A stretch of DNA of 64,000 bases from Hymenobacter guriensis (GCF_015773195.1 NZ_JADWYK010000002.1:372001-436000), one strand, 5' to 3'; numbered from the stretch's first letter, positions 35,265 to 44,930 are shown. A program made the numbers and translations. The notes: generated by a model from the sequence alone, not told the origin.

Positions 35265-35377
35265 GTTGAATGTGAAAAATGTGCTGATGTGCAGAATGTG
35301 GTAAATGAAAAATGTGCTGAGGTGGTCACTGTGCATTTCGCACATCTGACACTTCAGCACATTTTTACATTAACAAC
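35265..35377. repeat. Inverted repeat between rpoA and rplQ
   Basis: Left arm 35,265-35,300 and right arm 35,341-35,377 are complementary over about 36 nt with a few gaps. The arm word AAAAATGTGCTGA occurs twice on the left side (35,275 and 35,309) and once, inverted, on the right (TCAGCACATTTTT). The right arm ends exactly at the rpoA stop codon. Confidence 0.85.
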
Positions 35378-36366
35378 TATTCCTCGTCGAGCTTGTATTT
35401 GCCCAGGTCCATCCCGAAGGTCAGACCCTTTTCCTCCACAAGGTTTTCCAGCTCGGTCAGCGACTTCTTACCGAAGTTGCGGAACTTCATCATGTCGGCC
35501 ATATCCAACTGCACCAGGTCGCCGAGGGTTTTGATATCGGCAGCTTTCAGGCAGTTGTAGGCGCGCACGCTCAGGTCCATGTCCGCCAGCGGCGTCTTCA
35601 GGACTTTACGCATGTGCAGCGTTTCTTCATCTACCGTCTCTTCTTCTTCGGCCTTGGCCGTTTCGAAGGTCATGGTGCTGTCGGAGAACAGCATGAAGTG
35701 CTGAATCAGGATGTGGGCGGCGCCTTTCAGCGCGTCCTCCGGGTGAATAGAGCCGTCCGTGTGAATCTCGATGAGAAGACGCTCGTAGTCGGTTTTCTGC
35801 TCTACGCGGGTATTTTCGATGCTGTACTTCACGTTCTTGATAGGCGTGAAGATGGCGTCGATGGCAATCTGGCCAAATACCTGATCGGCGGGCTTATTTT
35901 CCTCAGCGGGAACGTAGCCGCGGCCTTTCTGGATGGTAAACTCAAACTCAAGCTCGGTAGCCGAGTCGATATTGCAGATCACCAGATCCGGGTTCAGCAC
36001 CTGGAAACCGTTGGTGAACTTGTTGATGTCGCCGGCCGTGAAGGTTTCCTGGTTCTTGATACGAACCGTTATTTTGTCCTCAATGGCGTCGCTCACCTTT
36101 TTGAAGCGGACCTGCTTCAGGTTGAGGATGATTTCGGACATGTCCTCAATCACGCCTTCGATGGTCATGAACTCGTGCAGTACGCTGCTGGTCCGAACCG
36201 ACGTAATAGCGTAGCCCTCCAGCGACGACAGCAGGATACGGCGCAATGCGTTGCCGATCGTGACGCCGTAGCCTTTCTCAAGCGGTTTAAATTCAAACGT
36301 TCCGTAGAAGTCGTCGGATTTCTCCATCACTACCTTCTCCGGCATTTGAAAAGCTAAGATTGACAT
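35377..36366 (-). CDS. rpoA: RNA polymerase alpha subunit
   Basis: RpoA dimerises to nucleate polymerase assembly and its C-terminal domain binds UP elements and activators. The 329-residue protein has the N-terminal domain ([20 protein letters not shown]) and the C-terminal domain ([20 protein letters not shown] ... [20 protein letters not shown]) joined by an acidic linker. Between rpsD and rplQ, the normal alpha-operon place. A gap of 153 bp with an inverted repeat precedes it. Confidence 0.98.
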   Translation of the reverse strand: MSILAFQMPEKVVMEKSDDFYGTFEFKPLEKGYGVTIGNALRRILLSSLEGYAITSVRTSSVLHEFMTIEGVIEDMSEIILNLKQVRFKKVSDAIEDKITVRIKNQETFTAGDINKFTNGFQVLNPDLVICNIDSATELEFEFTIQKGRGYVPAEENKPADQVFGQIAIDAIFTPIKNVKYSIENTRVEQKTDYERLLIEIHTDGSIHPEDALKGAAHILIQHFMLFSDSTMTFETAKAEEEETVDEETLHMRKVLKTPLADMDLSVRAYNCLKAADIKTLGDLVQLDMADMMKFRNFGKKSLTELENLVEEKGLTFGMDLGKYKLDEE

Positions 36367-36390
36367 AAGTGGGGCGTTTTTTAGTATGGA

Positions 36391-36451
36391 GCAATGGGTA
36401 TCAAGTAAAAAGCGCTTCTAGCTAGCTGCTTTGTACTCAATACCCAAATGC
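36391..36451. repeat. Inverted repeat between rpsD and rpoA
   Basis: Arms 36,391-36,413 (GCAATGGGTATCAAGTAAAA...) and 36,428-36,451 (GCTTTGTACTCAATACCC...) pair with about four mismatches; the loop contains CTAGCTAG. Same class as its neighbours at 35,265 and 38,251. Confidence 0.65.
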
Positions 36452-36519
36452 AATTCCAGTTTGTAACAAGGAAAAAAATCGAAGCAGTAGCCGGCCCAGC
36501 CAAAGCTGAGCCGCCCGTA

Positions 36520-37125
36520 TTACTTCGAGTACAACTCGACGATGAGCTGCTCCGTGATTTTCTCCGGAATCAGGTCACGCGAGGGGGCGCTGATGAACTT
36601 GCCCACCATTTCCTTGCCATCCCACTCCAGCCACGAGAAAGCACGGGCGTTGCGGGCGCTGAGGCTGGTCGTAATGGCTTCCAGCGACTTCGATTTTTCA
36701 CGTACGGCAACTACGTCGCCAGCACGCAGCTTGTAGGAAGCAATGTTCACTACTTCGCCGTTAACCGTAATGTGCTTGTGCAGAACGAGCTGACGGGCAG
36801 CACGGCGCGTGGGCGCAATGCCCAAACGGTACACCGTGTTGTCGAGGCGCGACTCCAGCAAAGCCAGCAGGTTGTCGCCGGTGATGCCGGGCAGCGTAGC
36901 CGCTTTGTGGAACAGGTTCTCGAACTGCTTTTCCAGGACGCCGTACATGTACTTCACTTTCTGCTTCTCCATCAACTGGACAGCGTACTCGCTCTGCTTC
37001 TTACGACGACCACGGCCGTGCTGGCCGGGGGGGTATGCTTTCTTGGTGAGTGCCTTGCTCGGGCCGAAAATCGGCTCATTGAAGCGACGGGCAATCTTGG
37101 TTTTAGGACCAGTATAACGTGCCAT
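36520..37125 (-). CDS. rpsD: 30S ribosomal protein S4
   Basis: The 201-residue protein starts [18 protein letters not shown] and has the S4 RNA-binding domain ([40 protein letters not shown]). The N-terminal zinc-binding cysteines of the C+ form are missing, so this is the zinc-free type. S4 nucleates 30S assembly and lines the mRNA entry. Alpha-operon position between rpsK and rpoA. Confidence 0.98.
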   Translation of the reverse strand: MARYTGPKTKIARRFNEPIFGPSKALTKKAYPPGQHGRGRRKKQSEYAVQLMEKQKVKYMYGVLEKQFENLFHKAATLPGITGDNLLALLESRLDNTVYRLGIAPTRRAARQLVLHKHITVNGEVVNIASYKLRAGDVVAVREKSKSLEAITTSLSARNARAFSWLEWDGKEMVGKFISAPSRDLIPEKITEQLIVELYSK

Positions 37126-37240
37126 TTCGGGGTTGTTGTGTGTTGAGGGGGTTGAACCGCGCGCGTTGGGTAATTGCTGTCAGCCAAAGGGCTTCAACTA
37201 ATTTCCAGCACCGCTGGCCAGCGAAGGCCAGTTCGCTAAA

Positions 37241-37633
37241 TCAAACGCGACGACGTTTGGGAGGACGGCAGCCGTTGTGGGGCAGCGGCGTCACGTCCTT
37301 AATGGTCGTTACCTCAATACCCACGTTGCCCAGCGTGCGGATAGCCGATTCACGGCCAGCACCCGGACCCTTTACGAACACCTCAGCTTTGCGCATGCCC
37401 AGGTCATGGGCTACTTTGCCGCAATCCGTGGCAGCCATCTGAGCTGCGTAGGGGGTGTTCTTTTTAGAACCCCGGAAGCCCATCTTACCAGCCGACGCCC
37501 AGGAAATAACCTGACCGTTGTTGTTGGTGATGGAGATGATGATGTTGTTGAACGAGGCTTTGATGTGTACCTGGCCTACGGGCTCAACAACAACAACGCG
37601 CTTCTTGGCTTTGTCTTTTCTCTTTTGTGCCAT
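37241..37633 (-). CDS. rpsK: 30S ribosomal protein S11
   Basis: The 130-residue protein shows [37 protein letters not shown] and the C-terminal [17 protein letters not shown], all S11 hallmarks. It forms part of the 30S platform near the E-site mRNA. 81 bp after rpsM and 115 bp before rpsD; the latter gap has a small CTGGCC/GGCCAG hairpin (37,214-37,231). Confidence 0.97.
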   Translation of the reverse strand: MAQKRKDKAKKRVVVVEPVGQVHIKASFNNIIISITNNNGQVISWASAGKMGFRGSKKNTPYAAQMAATDCGKVAHDLGMRKAEVFVKGPGAGRESAIRTLGNVGIEVTTIKDVTPLPHNGCRPPKRRRV

Positions 37634-37714
37634 TTGGTTATCGCGAAAAACTGCGGAAGGTGTTGAAGCCGGCTTTCCAATCCGGAAGGCCTATGCTCCG
37701 ATTCCCGCTACAGA

Positions 37715-38092
37715 TTATTTAGTAGCCTTCTTCTTGCCAGCAACGGTCTTACGCTTGCCCTTGCGGGTACGCGAGTTGTTCTTGGTACGCTGACCACGAA
37801 CCGGCAGACCTTTGCGGTGACGCAGACCCCGGTAGCAACCGATGTCCATCAGGCGCTTAATGTTCAGCTGCACTTCTGAGCGCAGCACACCTTCGGTTTT
37901 GAACTCAGCAGCAATGATGCTACGAATTTCACCAGCCTCTGCTTCCGTCCAGTCTTTCACCTTCTTGTTCAGGTCGATGCCTGCTTTGGTAAGGATCTGC
38001 TGGGCCGAAGGACGACCAATGCCGAAAATGTAGGTCAGCGCGATTTCACCGCGCTTGTTGTCTGGGATATCTACCCCTGCAATACGAGCCAT
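37715..38092 (-). CDS. rpsM: 30S ribosomal protein S13
   Basis: 125 residues; [34 protein letters not shown] and the basic C-terminus [20 protein letters not shown] are diagnostic for S13, which contacts the P-site tRNA and bridges to the 50S subunit. 27 bp after rpmJ. Confidence 0.98.
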   Translation of the reverse strand: MARIAGVDIPDNKRGEIALTYIFGIGRPSAQQILTKAGIDLNKKVKDWTEAEAGEIRSIIAAEFKTEGVLRSEVQLNIKRLMDIGCYRGLRHRKGLPVRGQRTKNNSRTRKGKRKTVAGKKKATK

Positions 38093-38119
38093 GTGCTTTT
38101 TTAAAAAAGTCTGGTGCTA

Positions 38120-38236
38120 CTACCCCTGACGCTGTTTGTAGCGGGGGTTCTTTTTGTTGATGACGTAAAGCTTGCCTTTGCGGCGAATTACCTTACAGTC
38201 GGCGCTGCGCTTCTTAACGGACGCTTTGACTTTCAT
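38120..38236 (-). CDS. rpmJ: 50S ribosomal protein L36 (zinc-free variant)
   Basis: A 38-codon ORF on the minus strand begins [20 protein letters not shown] and ends NPRYKQRQG, an unmistakable L36. Of the four zinc ligands of the C+ form (Cys11, Cys14, Cys27, His32) only Cys14 remains, so it is a C- (zinc-free) L36. It lies between infA and rpsM, the usual place in Bacteroidota. Confidence 0.96.
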   Translation of the reverse strand: MKVKASVKKRSADCKVIRRKGKLYVINKKNPRYKQRQG

Positions 38237-38250
38237 GTGAATGGAGTTGT

Positions 38251-38349
38251 TAGGAGCTTAGGGTCTTGGGGTCTTGGCTAAGGAACCGAAGTCTGATTGT
38301 CAGGCTGATTCTCAGCCAAGACCCCCAAGACCCCAAGTCCCTAAGACCC
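38251..38349. repeat. Inverted repeat with GGGTCTTG words between infA and rpmJ
   Basis: Left arm 38,251-38,280 contains GGGTCTTGGGGTCTTGGCT; right arm 38,313-38,349 carries the complement with one more unit (AGACCC repeated). The loop has its own small hairpin (GGCTGA/TCAGCC). The same word is used in the element at 54,138, the only two loci in the window that share a word. Confidence 0.85.
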
Positions 38350-38350
38350 G

Positions 38351-38569
38351 CTACTTGTAACGGTACACAATTCGTCCCTTCGACAAGTCGTAGGGCGACA
38401 TTTCCAGTTTTACCTTATCTCCCGGCAGAATCTTGATGTAGTGCATCCGCATCTTGCCCGAAATGTGGGCAATCAGTTGGTGACCGTTCTCCAGCTCCAC
38501 GCGGAACATGGCGTTGGAAAGGGCTTCCAGGATGACTCCGTCCTGCTCAATGGAAGTTTGTTTGGCCAT
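38351..38569 (-). CDS. infA: Translation initiation factor IF-1
   Basis: 72 residues, [20 protein letters not shown] ... [20 protein letters not shown] ... [13 protein letters not shown], a complete IF-1 OB fold. It occupies the 30S A site during initiation. It follows map by 4 bp. Confidence 0.98.
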   Translation of the reverse strand: MAKQTSIEQDGVILEALSNAMFRVELENGHQLIAHISGKMRMHYIKILPGDKVKLEMSPYDLSKGRIVYRYK

Positions 38570-38573
38570 AAGG

Positions 38574-39344
38574 CTACTGTAAGGCTTTTTCTATGTATTC
38601 GAAGGAGGTGAGAATTTCCGCCTTGTCTTTTCTGACTACTACTGTATGTTCGAAGTGCGCCGAGGGCTTAAGGTCCTTGGTTCGGATGGTCCAGCCATCT
38701 TTCTCCTGAACCACACTCTTGGTACCGAGATTTACCATTGGCTCGATAGCCAGCACTAAGCCCGTCTGCAGCTTCAGCCCCGAACCACGCTTGCCGTAGT
38801 TTGGTACATCTGGCCGCTCGTGCAGCTTTTGGCCAATACCATGACCGACGAGTTCCCGAACAACCCCGTAGCCACGCTTCTCCACATAGTTCTGGATAGC
38901 GTAGCCTACGTCGCCCATTCGGTTGCCAGCCACTGCCTGCTCGATGCCGAGGTACAGCGACTTTTTGGTTTCTGCCAGCAGCTCCAGCACTTCTGGCGCT
39001 ACCTCCCCTACCGGGTAAGTATAGGCGCTGTCAGCATGGTAACCGTTTAGTTCTACCCCGCAGTCTACCGAGATAATGTCGCCACTTTTCAGTGCCACGT
39101 CACTCGGAAAACCATGCACCACTACCGAGTTGGGAGAGATGCACAGGCTGAAGGGAAAGTCCCTATAGCCCTTGAACGAAGGCTTACCGCCATGATCCTT
39201 GATGAACTCCTCCGCGCGACGGTCTAGTTCCCGCGTTGTAATTCCTTCCCGGATCATGCCCGCAACTTCTCCGTGGGCCTGAGCCAGCACTCGCGCACTG
39301 GCCCGGATCAGGTCTATTTCTTCTTCGGTCTTATAGAAGATCAT
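38574..39344 (-). CDS. map: Methionine aminopeptidase type I
   Basis: Map removes the initiator Met from nascent proteins. The 256-residue enzyme has the five metal ligands of the pita-bread fold in [18 protein letters not shown] (two Asp), [12 protein letters not shown] (His), LAIEPMV (Glu) and [10 protein letters not shown] (Glu). It is a short type I enzyme without the N-terminal zinc domain. 8 bp after secY and 4 bp before infA; adk, which stands here in many other bacteria, is missing. Confidence 0.97.
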   Translation of the reverse strand: MIFYKTEEEIDLIRASARVLAQAHGEVAGMIREGITTRELDRRAEEFIKDHGGKPSFKGYRDFPFSLCISPNSVVVHGFPSDVALKSGDIISVDCGVELNGYHADSAYTYPVGEVAPEVLELLAETKKSLYLGIEQAVAGNRMGDVGYAIQNYVEKRGYGVVRELVGHGIGQKLHERPDVPNYGKRGSGLKLQTGLVLAIEPMVNLGTKSVVQEKDGWTIRTKDLKPSAHFEHTVVVRKDKAEILTSFEYIEKALQ

Positions 39345-39352
39345 GACCGAGT

Positions 39353-40669
39353 TTAGGATGCCAAGGCAATGGGCGTTGACCGACCGCGCACTTTACCCGA
39401 TTTCATCATGCCATCGTAATGACGCATCAGCAGATAGCTCTGAATCTGGTTGAGCGTATCCAGCACCACACCTACCATGATGATAAGCGAAGTTCCGCCG
39501 TAGAAGGCTGAGAACGGACGCGTCACCCCAAACAGCAGGGCAATAGCCGGGAAGATGGCAATCAGAGCCAATGCCAAAGCGCCGGGCAGGGTGATACGCG
39601 TCAGCACTTCGTCGATGTACTCAGAGGTATCAGCTCCCGGCTTTACGCCCGGCACGAAACCACCGCTCCGCTTCAGGTCGTCGGCAATCTGGTTGGGGTT
39701 TACACTGATGGCCGTATAGAAATACGTGAACAGCAGAATGAGCGTCCCAAACACTAGGTTGTACTCCCACGAGGTGTAATCCGAGAACTTCACGCCGATG
39801 GTATTCGCCAGGTCGCTGTCGTTCTGCCATACCGAGGCTACGATAGCCGGCACGAACATGAGCGACTGAGCGAAGATGATAGGCATTACCCCGGCGGCAT
39901 TCACCTTCATGGGGATGAACTGCCGCTGCGAGTTTAGCTGTGCCGTGCCACCAATCTGCTTGGCATACTGCACCGGAATTTGCCGTACGGCTTGAGTCAG
40001 CACGATTACGGCCATTACCACGAAGAACAACACCACCAGCTCCAACAGGAAGATCAGGGCACCGTTCAGGCCCTTAGCCGCCGCTTCACCGATAATAGCA
40101 CCGGGGAAACGCGACACAATCCCGATCATGATGATCATGGAAATACCGTTCCCAATGCCTTTATCCGTAATCTTCTCCCCCAGCCACATGCAAAACAGCG
40201 TGCCGGCCGTGATGATAATCATGGATGACACGGTGAACAGCACCCCTGGATTAACAATAGCATCAGCGTTGATGGTAGCAATAAAGCCCACCGACTGCGC
40301 CAGCACAATTGGAATGGTCAGGAAACGGGTGTACTGGTTGATCTTCTTCCGGCCGGATTCGCCTTCCTTCTGCAGTTTCTGGAAGTACGGCACTGCAATC
40401 GTCAGCAGTTGCAGTACAATAGAAGCCGAAATGTATGGCATGATGCCCAGGGCAAAGATCGAGGCGTTGCTGAAAGCACCACCAAGCAGCGTATCCAAGA
40501 TGCCGAAGATGCCGGCTGCGCCTTGCTTCAGCTTAGTGGCATCAACGCCGGGTAGCACCACGAAGGAGCCAAGCCGATAGATGGCAATGAAAAAAAGCGT
40601 ATTGAAGATCCGCGTACGCAGATCTTCAATCGCAAAAATGTTCTTTATCGTTTCGATAAACTTTTTCAT
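39353..40669 (-). CDS. secY: Preprotein translocase subunit SecY
   Basis: SecY forms the protein-conducting channel. The 438-residue protein has ten predicted membrane helices, the start MKKFIETIKNIFAIEDLRTR, the plug/TM2 region ASIFALGIMPYISASIVLQL and the cytosolic loop FVPGVKPGADTSEYIDEVLT. Spc-operon position between rplO and map. Confidence 0.98.
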   Translation of the reverse strand: MKKFIETIKNIFAIEDLRTRIFNTLFFIAIYRLGSFVVLPGVDATKLKQGAAGIFGILDTLLGGAFSNASIFALGIMPYISASIVLQLLTIAVPYFQKLQKEGESGRKKINQYTRFLTIPIVLAQSVGFIATINADAIVNPGVLFTVSSMIIITAGTLFCMWLGEKITDKGIGNGISMIIMIGIVSRFPGAIIGEAAAKGLNGALIFLLELVVLFFVVMAVIVLTQAVRQIPVQYAKQIGGTAQLNSQRQFIPMKVNAAGVMPIIFAQSLMFVPAIVASVWQNDSDLANTIGVKFSDYTSWEYNLVFGTLILLFTYFYTAISVNPNQIADDLKRSGGFVPGVKPGADTSEYIDEVLTRITLPGALALALIAIFPAIALLFGVTRPFSAFYGGTSLIIMVGVVLDTLNQIQSYLLMRHYDGMMKSGKVRGRSTPIALAS

Positions 40670-40682
40670 CGCCGAAAAGACG

Positions 40683-41126
40683 TTACAGCGTCACTGCTTT
40701 ACCGCCGGCCTTCTCAATAGCTTCAACAGCCGATTTCGAGAAAGCATGGGCATGAACTTCCAAGGCGGTGGCAATTTCGCCGCGGCCGAGGATTTTAATC
40801 TTGGCGCTTTTCGAAGCCAGACCAGCATTTACAAAGAAAGCAGAGTCCAGGGTGGTAGCACCACCTTCGGCGAGGCCCGCCAGCACATCCAAGTTGATGG
40901 CTTTGTACTCCACGCGGTTCAGGCTCTTAAAGCCGAACTTAGGTACGCGGCGCTGCAGGGGCATCTGGCCACCTTCGAAGCCCGACTTTTTGGAGTAGCC
41001 CGAACGGGACTTGGCACCTTTATGACCGCGCGTTGACGTGCCGCCACGGCCGGAACCCGTACCACGACCTACGCGCTTTTCATTGCGGGTAGCACCTACG
41101 GCGGGTTTGAGATTGCTGAGATTCAT
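40683..41126 (-). CDS. rplO: 50S ribosomal protein L15
   Basis: 147 residues; MNLSNLKPAVGATRNEKRVG, GRGGTSTRGHKGAKSRSGYS and the C-terminal KIEKAGG-like AVEAIEKAGGKAVTL identify L15, an early assembly protein of the large subunit. 13 bp before secY. Confidence 0.97.
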   Translation of the reverse strand: MNLSNLKPAVGATRNEKRVGRGTGSGRGGTSTRGHKGAKSRSGYSKKSGFEGGQMPLQRRVPKFGFKSLNRVEYKAINLDVLAGLAEGGATTLDSAFFVNAGLASKSAKIKILGRGEIATALEVHAHAFSKSAVEAIEKAGGKAVTL

Positions 41127-41140
41127 GATCGAGATACTTC

Positions 41141-41320
41141 CTACAGTTCGGTTACTTCCAACAGGTGTTTCACGGCGTTTACCATGCCAGCAACCTGGGG
41201 CGTGTTTTCAACGCTTTTGGTGCTACCCATTTTGCCGAGGCCAAGGGCCTTCACCGTGCGTTTTTGACGCTCGGGGCGGTCAATAACGCTTTTCACGAGT
41301 TTAATTTGGATCTGCGCCAT
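41141..41320 (-). CDS. rpmD: 50S ribosomal protein L30
   Basis: A 59-codon ORF between rpsE and rplO translates to MAQIQIKLVKSVIDRPERQK ... KALGLGKMGSTKSVENTPQV ... VKHLLEVTEL, a clear L30. Spacing is 6 bp from rpsE and 14 bp to rplO. It binds 23S and 5S rRNA regions of the large subunit. Confidence 0.96.
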   Translation of the reverse strand: MAQIQIKLVKSVIDRPERQKRTVKALGLGKMGSTKSVENTPQVAGMVNAVKHLLEVTEL

Positions 41321-41326
41321 CTGCTC

Positions 41327-41917
41327 TTAGCCGTTAAATACTTGGGCGAGTGTGATACCGCGGGCCTGAGCAATCTGCATCGGGTCACGCATTTTCAGCA
41401 GCGCATCGAAGGTTGCCTTTACCACGTTGTGGGGGTTCGATGAGCCTTTCGACTTAGCCAGTACGTCTTTAATACCAGCGCTTTCGAATACGGCACGCAT
41501 AGCACCACCAGCAATTACACCGGTACCAGCAGCCGCTGGCTGAACCAGTACGAAGCCACCGGAGTACTTGCCTTCCATCACGTGAGGAACGGTGTGCTTG
41601 TACAGCGGCACCTTTACCAGGTTTTTCTTGGCGTCGTCAATGCCTTTGGCAATGGCGTCCGTTACTTCGTTTGCTTTGCCCAAGCCGTAGCCTACGGTGC
41701 CGTTGCCGTCGCCTACTACCACGATAGCCGAGAAGCTGAAGCGACGACCGCCTTTTACCACTTTAGCTACGCGGTTGATGGCAACCACTTTTTCTTTCAG
41801 ATCGGACTCGGCGGCGCGGGGCGCTTGGTCACGGTTACCGCCTCGGTCGTTTCCACCACGACGGTCATTGCCGCCCCGGTCATTACCGCCACCACGGTTG
41901 TTGTTGAATTCTGCCAT
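41327..41917 (-). CDS. rpsE: 30S ribosomal protein S5 with Gly/Arg/Asn-rich N-terminal tail
   Basis: The S5 core begins near residue 38 ([20 protein letters not shown] ... [15 protein letters not shown]). In front of it is a low-complexity tail, residues 7-30, made of [20 protein letters not shown] repeats, giving 196 residues instead of about 165-172. S5 lines the mRNA entry tunnel with S3 and S4 and helps accuracy and helicase activity. A similar but longer tail is found at the C-terminus of S3 in the same cluster. Spc-operon position between rplR and rpmD. Confidence 0.96.
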   Translation of the reverse strand: MAEFNNNRGGGNDRGGNDRRGGNDRGGNRDQAPRAAESDLKEKVVAINRVAKVVKGGRRFSFSAIVVVGDGNGTVGYGLGKANEVTDAIAKGIDDAKKNLVKVPLYKHTVPHVMEGKYSGGFVLVQPAAAGTGVIAGGAMRAVFESAGIKDVLAKSKGSSNPHNVVKATFDALLKMRDPMQIAQARGITLAQVFNG

Positions 41918-41923
41918 GATGCG

Positions 41924-42274
41924 TTAGAAATTAAGGCCGCCTTCGCGGGCACCTTCTGCCAATGATTTTACACGGCCGTGGTAGAGGTAACCCGAACGGT
42001 CAAATACCACTTTCGTAATGCCTTTTTCCTGAGCACGGGCGGCAAGCTCTTTGCCGACTGCGGCGGCGAGGGCGACTCCGTTGCCCCCTTCCACCGAAAC
42101 GTGCTTCGAGGAAGCAGCTGCCAGCGTGCGGCCAATGGTGTCGTCAATAATCTGAGCGTAGATGCCCGTATTGCTGCGAAACACCGACAAACGCGGGCGC
42201 TCGGACGTGCCAGCCACCTTAGTGCGGATGATGCGCTGGATCCGTTTTCTTCTAGTTGCTTTATCGAAAGCCAT
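41924..42274 (-). CDS. rplR: 50S ribosomal protein L18
   Basis: 116 residues; [37 protein letters not shown] and [20 protein letters not shown] are diagnostic. L18 binds 5S rRNA in the central protuberance. 9 bp after rplF. Confidence 0.97.
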   Translation of the reverse strand: MAFDKATRRKRIQRIIRTKVAGTSERPRLSVFRSNTGIYAQIIDDTIGRTLAAASSKHVSVEGGNGVALAAAVGKELAARAQEKGITKVVFDRSGYLYHGRVKSLAEGAREGGLNF

Positions 42275-42283
42275 GGTGTGATG

Positions 42284-42838
42284 TTATTTCGAAGCCGTTT
42301 TACCAGCCTTACGACGAATCTGCTCGCCCACGAAGCGTACGCCTTTGCCTTTGTAGGGCTCAACTTTACGCAGGGAACGAATTTTGGCGGCTACTTGGCC
42401 CAGCAACTGCTTATCGATGCTGGTGAGGGTTACGATGGGGTTCTTACCTTTCTCGGTAACAGCCGTAGCCGTTACTTCCTTCGGCAGCGCCAGGAAGATA
42501 TTGTGCGAGTAGCCCAGGGCCAGTTCCAGCGTGGTACCAGCCATGGAGGCTTTGTAACCTACACCTACCAGCTCCAGCTTTTCTTCCAGACCGTTGCTAA
42601 CACCGCTTACCGCGTTGTTCAGCAGGGAACGGTAGAGGCCGTGCATAGCTTTGTGGCGCTTTTGCTCCGTAGGGCGGGTTACCACCAACTGGCCGTCTTC
42701 CTGCGCCACGATGATGTCGCGGTCTACCGGAACAACCAGCGTGCCTTTCGGGCCCTTCACGGTTACCGTATTTTCGTTGCTCACTTCAACCTGCACGTTG
42801 GCGGGCAGGCTGATGGGCAGTTTACCAATGCGTGACAT
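42284..42838 (-). CDS. rplF: 50S ribosomal protein L6
   Basis: 184 residues; MSRIGKLPISLPANVQVEVS and the C-terminal PEPYKGKG-like signature VEPYKGKGVRFVGEQIRRKA. L6 sits near the factor-binding site of the large subunit. 20 bp after rpsH. Confidence 0.98.
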   Translation of the reverse strand: MSRIGKLPISLPANVQVEVSNENTVTVKGPKGTLVVPVDRDIIVAQEDGQLVVTRPTEQKRHKAMHGLYRSLLNNAVSGVSNGLEEKLELVGVGYKASMAGTTLELALGYSHNIFLALPKEVTATAVTEKGKNPIVTLTSIDKQLLGQVAAKIRSLRKVEPYKGKGVRFVGEQIRRKAGKTASK

Positions 42839-42858
42839 AGTCTCGTTTTCCTTTCAGA

Positions 42859-43257
42859 TTAGTAGACGTAGCACAGCACTTCGCCGCCCACGTTTTCGGC
42901 TTTTGCCTCTTTCTCCGTCATCACGCCCTTCGACGTCGACAGAATTGCAATTCCCAGACCGCTCAATACGCGGGGCAGGTTTTCTACGTGAGCATACGTG
43001 CGCAGACCAGGCGAACTGATGCGCTCCAGCTTGGTGATGGCCGGAGCCTTCGTAGTGGGGTTGTACTTCAGCGCGATTTTAATCGTGCCTTGTACTGCTG
43101 CATCATCAAAGCGGTAGCTCTGAATGTACCCTTTCTTATAGAGCACTTTCGTGATTTCCTTTTTGATGTTGCTGGCCGGAATCTCTACTACCCGGTGGTT
43201 TGCCTTGATGGCATTGCGTACCCGGGTCAGGTAGTCGGCAATTGGATCTGTATTCAT
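42859..43257 (-). CDS. rpsH: 30S ribosomal protein S8
   Basis: 132 residues; MNTDPIADYLTRVRNAIKAN and the C-terminal GIAILSTSKGVMTEKEAKAE. S8 is a central-domain assembly protein and in E. coli the translational repressor of the spc operon. Here a 199-bp gap with a hairpin and a promoter-like word separates it from rpsN. Confidence 0.98.
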   Translation of the reverse strand: MNTDPIADYLTRVRNAIKANHRVVEIPASNIKKEITKVLYKKGYIQSYRFDDAAVQGTIKIALKYNPTTKAPAITKLERISSPGLRTYAHVENLPRVLSGLGIAILSTSKGVMTEKEAKAENVGGEVLCYVY

Positions 43258-43295
43258 TGAGAATGTAGAAAAGAAGCTCCTAATTCTAGGGGCCG

Positions 43296-43341
43296 CAAAG
43301 ATAGGAAAATTTCGCCGCCACGGAAAGCGGCGACGAAATTT
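43296..43341 (-). promoter_or_regulatory. Hairpin and -7 element upstream of rpsH
   Basis: AAATTTCGCCGC (43,307-43,318) pairs with GCGGCG.CGAAATTT (up to 43,341), a strong stem followed on the minus strand by TTTTCC. Right behind it the minus strand reads TATCTTTG (43,296-43,303), matching TAnnTTTG, 38 nt before the rpsH ATG. Together they look like a terminator or attenuator followed by a fresh promoter that splits the spc block. Confidence 0.55.
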
Positions 43342-43456
43342 TCGGTTAAGACTACTCGGCTCGGCTTGTTAAGGCTCGGCCAATGGTTTCTTTCGGCAAC
43401 CTGCCATGTATCATTGTCTTGCGCAGGCGAACTGTTGCAAGCCAATAGCAGCGGTA

Positions 43457-43726
43457 CTACCAGCTGGACTTGGTTACGCCGGGAATTTTGCCGGCGAGGG
43501 CCATTTCGCGGAAACGCACCCGGCTGATGCCGAACTTGCGCATGTATCCACGGGGGCGGCCGTCAATCTTGTCGCGGTTGTGCAAACGCACGGGCGAGGC
43601 ATTGCGGGGCAGTTTGTCCAGGCCTTCGTAGTCGCCGGCCGCTTTCAGGGCTTTGCGCTTCTCGGCGTAGCGGGCAACGACAGCAATGCGCTTCCGCTCC
43701 CGGGCTTTCATCGATTCCTTAGCCAT
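43457..43726 (-). CDS. rpsN: 30S ribosomal protein S14 (zinc-free form)
   Basis: 89 residues; [20 protein letters not shown] ... [20 protein letters not shown]. This is the long C- form without the CxxC zinc motifs. Its start overlaps the end of rplE by 8 bp, so translation is coupled. S14 sits in the head of the 30S subunit. Confidence 0.98.
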   Translation of the reverse strand: MAKESMKARERKRIAVVARYAEKRKALKAAGDYEGLDKLPRNASPVRLHNRDKIDGRPRGYMRKFGISRVRFREMALAGKIPGVTKSSW

Positions 43727-44279
43727 TGTTTTGTTTCTTGGCGTTAGCGAATGGCATACCGAAGGCGCGCAGCAGCTCGTAGCTCTGTTCGTCGTTTTCG
43801 GCCGTCGTTACGAAGGTGATATCCATACCGGCAATCGATTTGATCTTGTCAATCGAAATTTCCGGGAAGATGATTTGCTCTTTGATGCCCAGGGTATAGT
43901 TACCGCGGCCATCGAAGCCTTTGTCATTGATGCCTTTGAAGTCACGCACGCGGGGCAACGCTACGGTCAGCAGACGGTCGAGAAACTCGTACATCTGATT
44001 GCCACGCAGGGTAACGCGGGCACCGATTGGCATACCTTCACGCAGTTTGAAGTTCGACACCGAACGCTTGGCAATGGTAGGAACAGCTTTCTGACCGGTA
44101 ATGGTCGTCAGCTCATCTACACCGTTGTCTACCAGCTTCTTGTCGGCTACCGCCGCGCCAATGCCGCGGTTGATGCAGATCTTGGTAATGCGTGGCACCT
44201 GCATGATGCTCTTGAACTGGAATTTCTCCTGGAGCGCCGGTACTACTTCTTTTTGATATTTCTCTTTGAGTCGAGCCAT
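43719..44279 (-). CDS. rplE: 50S ribosomal protein L5
   Basis: 186 residues; [40 protein letters not shown] and [14 protein letters not shown] identify L5, the 5S rRNA-binding protein contacting P-site tRNA. 14 bp after rplX; ends inside rpsN. Confidence 0.98.
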   Translation of the reverse strand: MARLKEKYQKEVVPALQEKFQFKSIMQVPRITKICINRGIGAAVADKKLVDNGVDELTTITGQKAVPTIAKRSVSNFKLREGMPIGARVTLRGNQMYEFLDRLLTVALPRVRDFKGINDKGFDGRGNYTLGIKEQIIFPEISIDKIKSIAGMDITFVTTAENDEQSYELLRAFGMPFANAKKQNNG

Positions 44280-44293
44280 TGTGGTAGGGCAGG

Positions 44294-44557
44294 TTAGCGG
44301 GTGGTCGATTCCACCGCCTTCACGTTGCTCACGTGAATGCCGGCTTCAATCTTCGTAATGCCGCCCTGGGGGTTCTTCGCACTGGGTTTGTTGTGCTTGG
44401 TTGCCAGGTTCAGGCCTTCCACGATAACACGCTGCGTCGAGCGGTTCACCGATTTGATAACACCGGTTTTGCCTTTCTCGTCGCCGGCAATTACCAATAC
44501 GGTATCACCAGTTTTTACGTGCAGTTTCGCGGGCGTTGCTTTCGTTTTCGTTGCCAT
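44294..44557 (-). CDS. rplX: 50S ribosomal protein L24
   Basis: 87 residues; [20 protein letters not shown] is the KOW motif, followed by [20 protein letters not shown] and a C-terminal SNVKAVES. It is shorter than the usual 100-110 residues because the C-terminal extension is missing. L24 starts 50S assembly. 3 bp after rplN. Confidence 0.95.
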   Translation of the reverse strand: MATKTKATPAKLHVKTGDTVLVIAGDEKGKTGVIKSVNRSTQRVIVEGLNLATKHNKPSAKNPQGGITKIEAGIHVSNVKAVESTTR

Positions 44558-44560
44558 TGC

Positions 44561-44929
44561 TTAGAGAACTTCAGGAGCCAGCGAAACAATCTTCATGAAC
44601 TGCTTTTCGCGCAGTTCGCGGGCCACAGGGCCGAAGATACGCGTGCCGCGGGGCTCGTCGTTGTTGTTGAGCAGTACGGCCGCGTTGTCGTCGAAGCGGA
44701 TATAGGAACCGTCCTTGCGGCGTATTTCCTTCTTCGTGCGAACTACCACGGCTTTGGATACAGCGCCTTTTTTGGCGTTGCCAGACGGAATAGCCGATTT
44801 GATGGCTACTACGATCTTGTCGCCTACGCTGGCGTATTTCTTGCCCGTGCCACCGAGGACACGGATGCAGAGAACTTCTTTGGCGCCGCTGTTATCAGCG
44901 ACGGTCAGACGGGATTCTTGCTGTATCAT
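44561..44929 (-). CDS. rplN: 50S ribosomal protein L14
   Basis: 122 residues; [40 protein letters not shown], and the C-terminal [21 protein letters not shown]14 forms intersubunit bridges. 1 bp after rpsQ. Confidence 0.98.
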   Translation of the reverse strand: MIQQESRLTVADNSGAKEVLCIRVLGGTGKKYASVGDKIVVAIKSAIPSGNAKKGAVSKAVVVRTKKEIRRKDGSYIRFDDNAAVLLNNNDEPRGTRIFGPVARELREKQFMKIVSLAPEVL

Positions 44930-44930
44930 C

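Noticed and set aside
43254..43445. 63-codon minus-strand ORF in the rpsN-rpsH gap
   Set aside because: It runs through the hairpin and promoter word and overlaps the rpsH start; no family resemblance.
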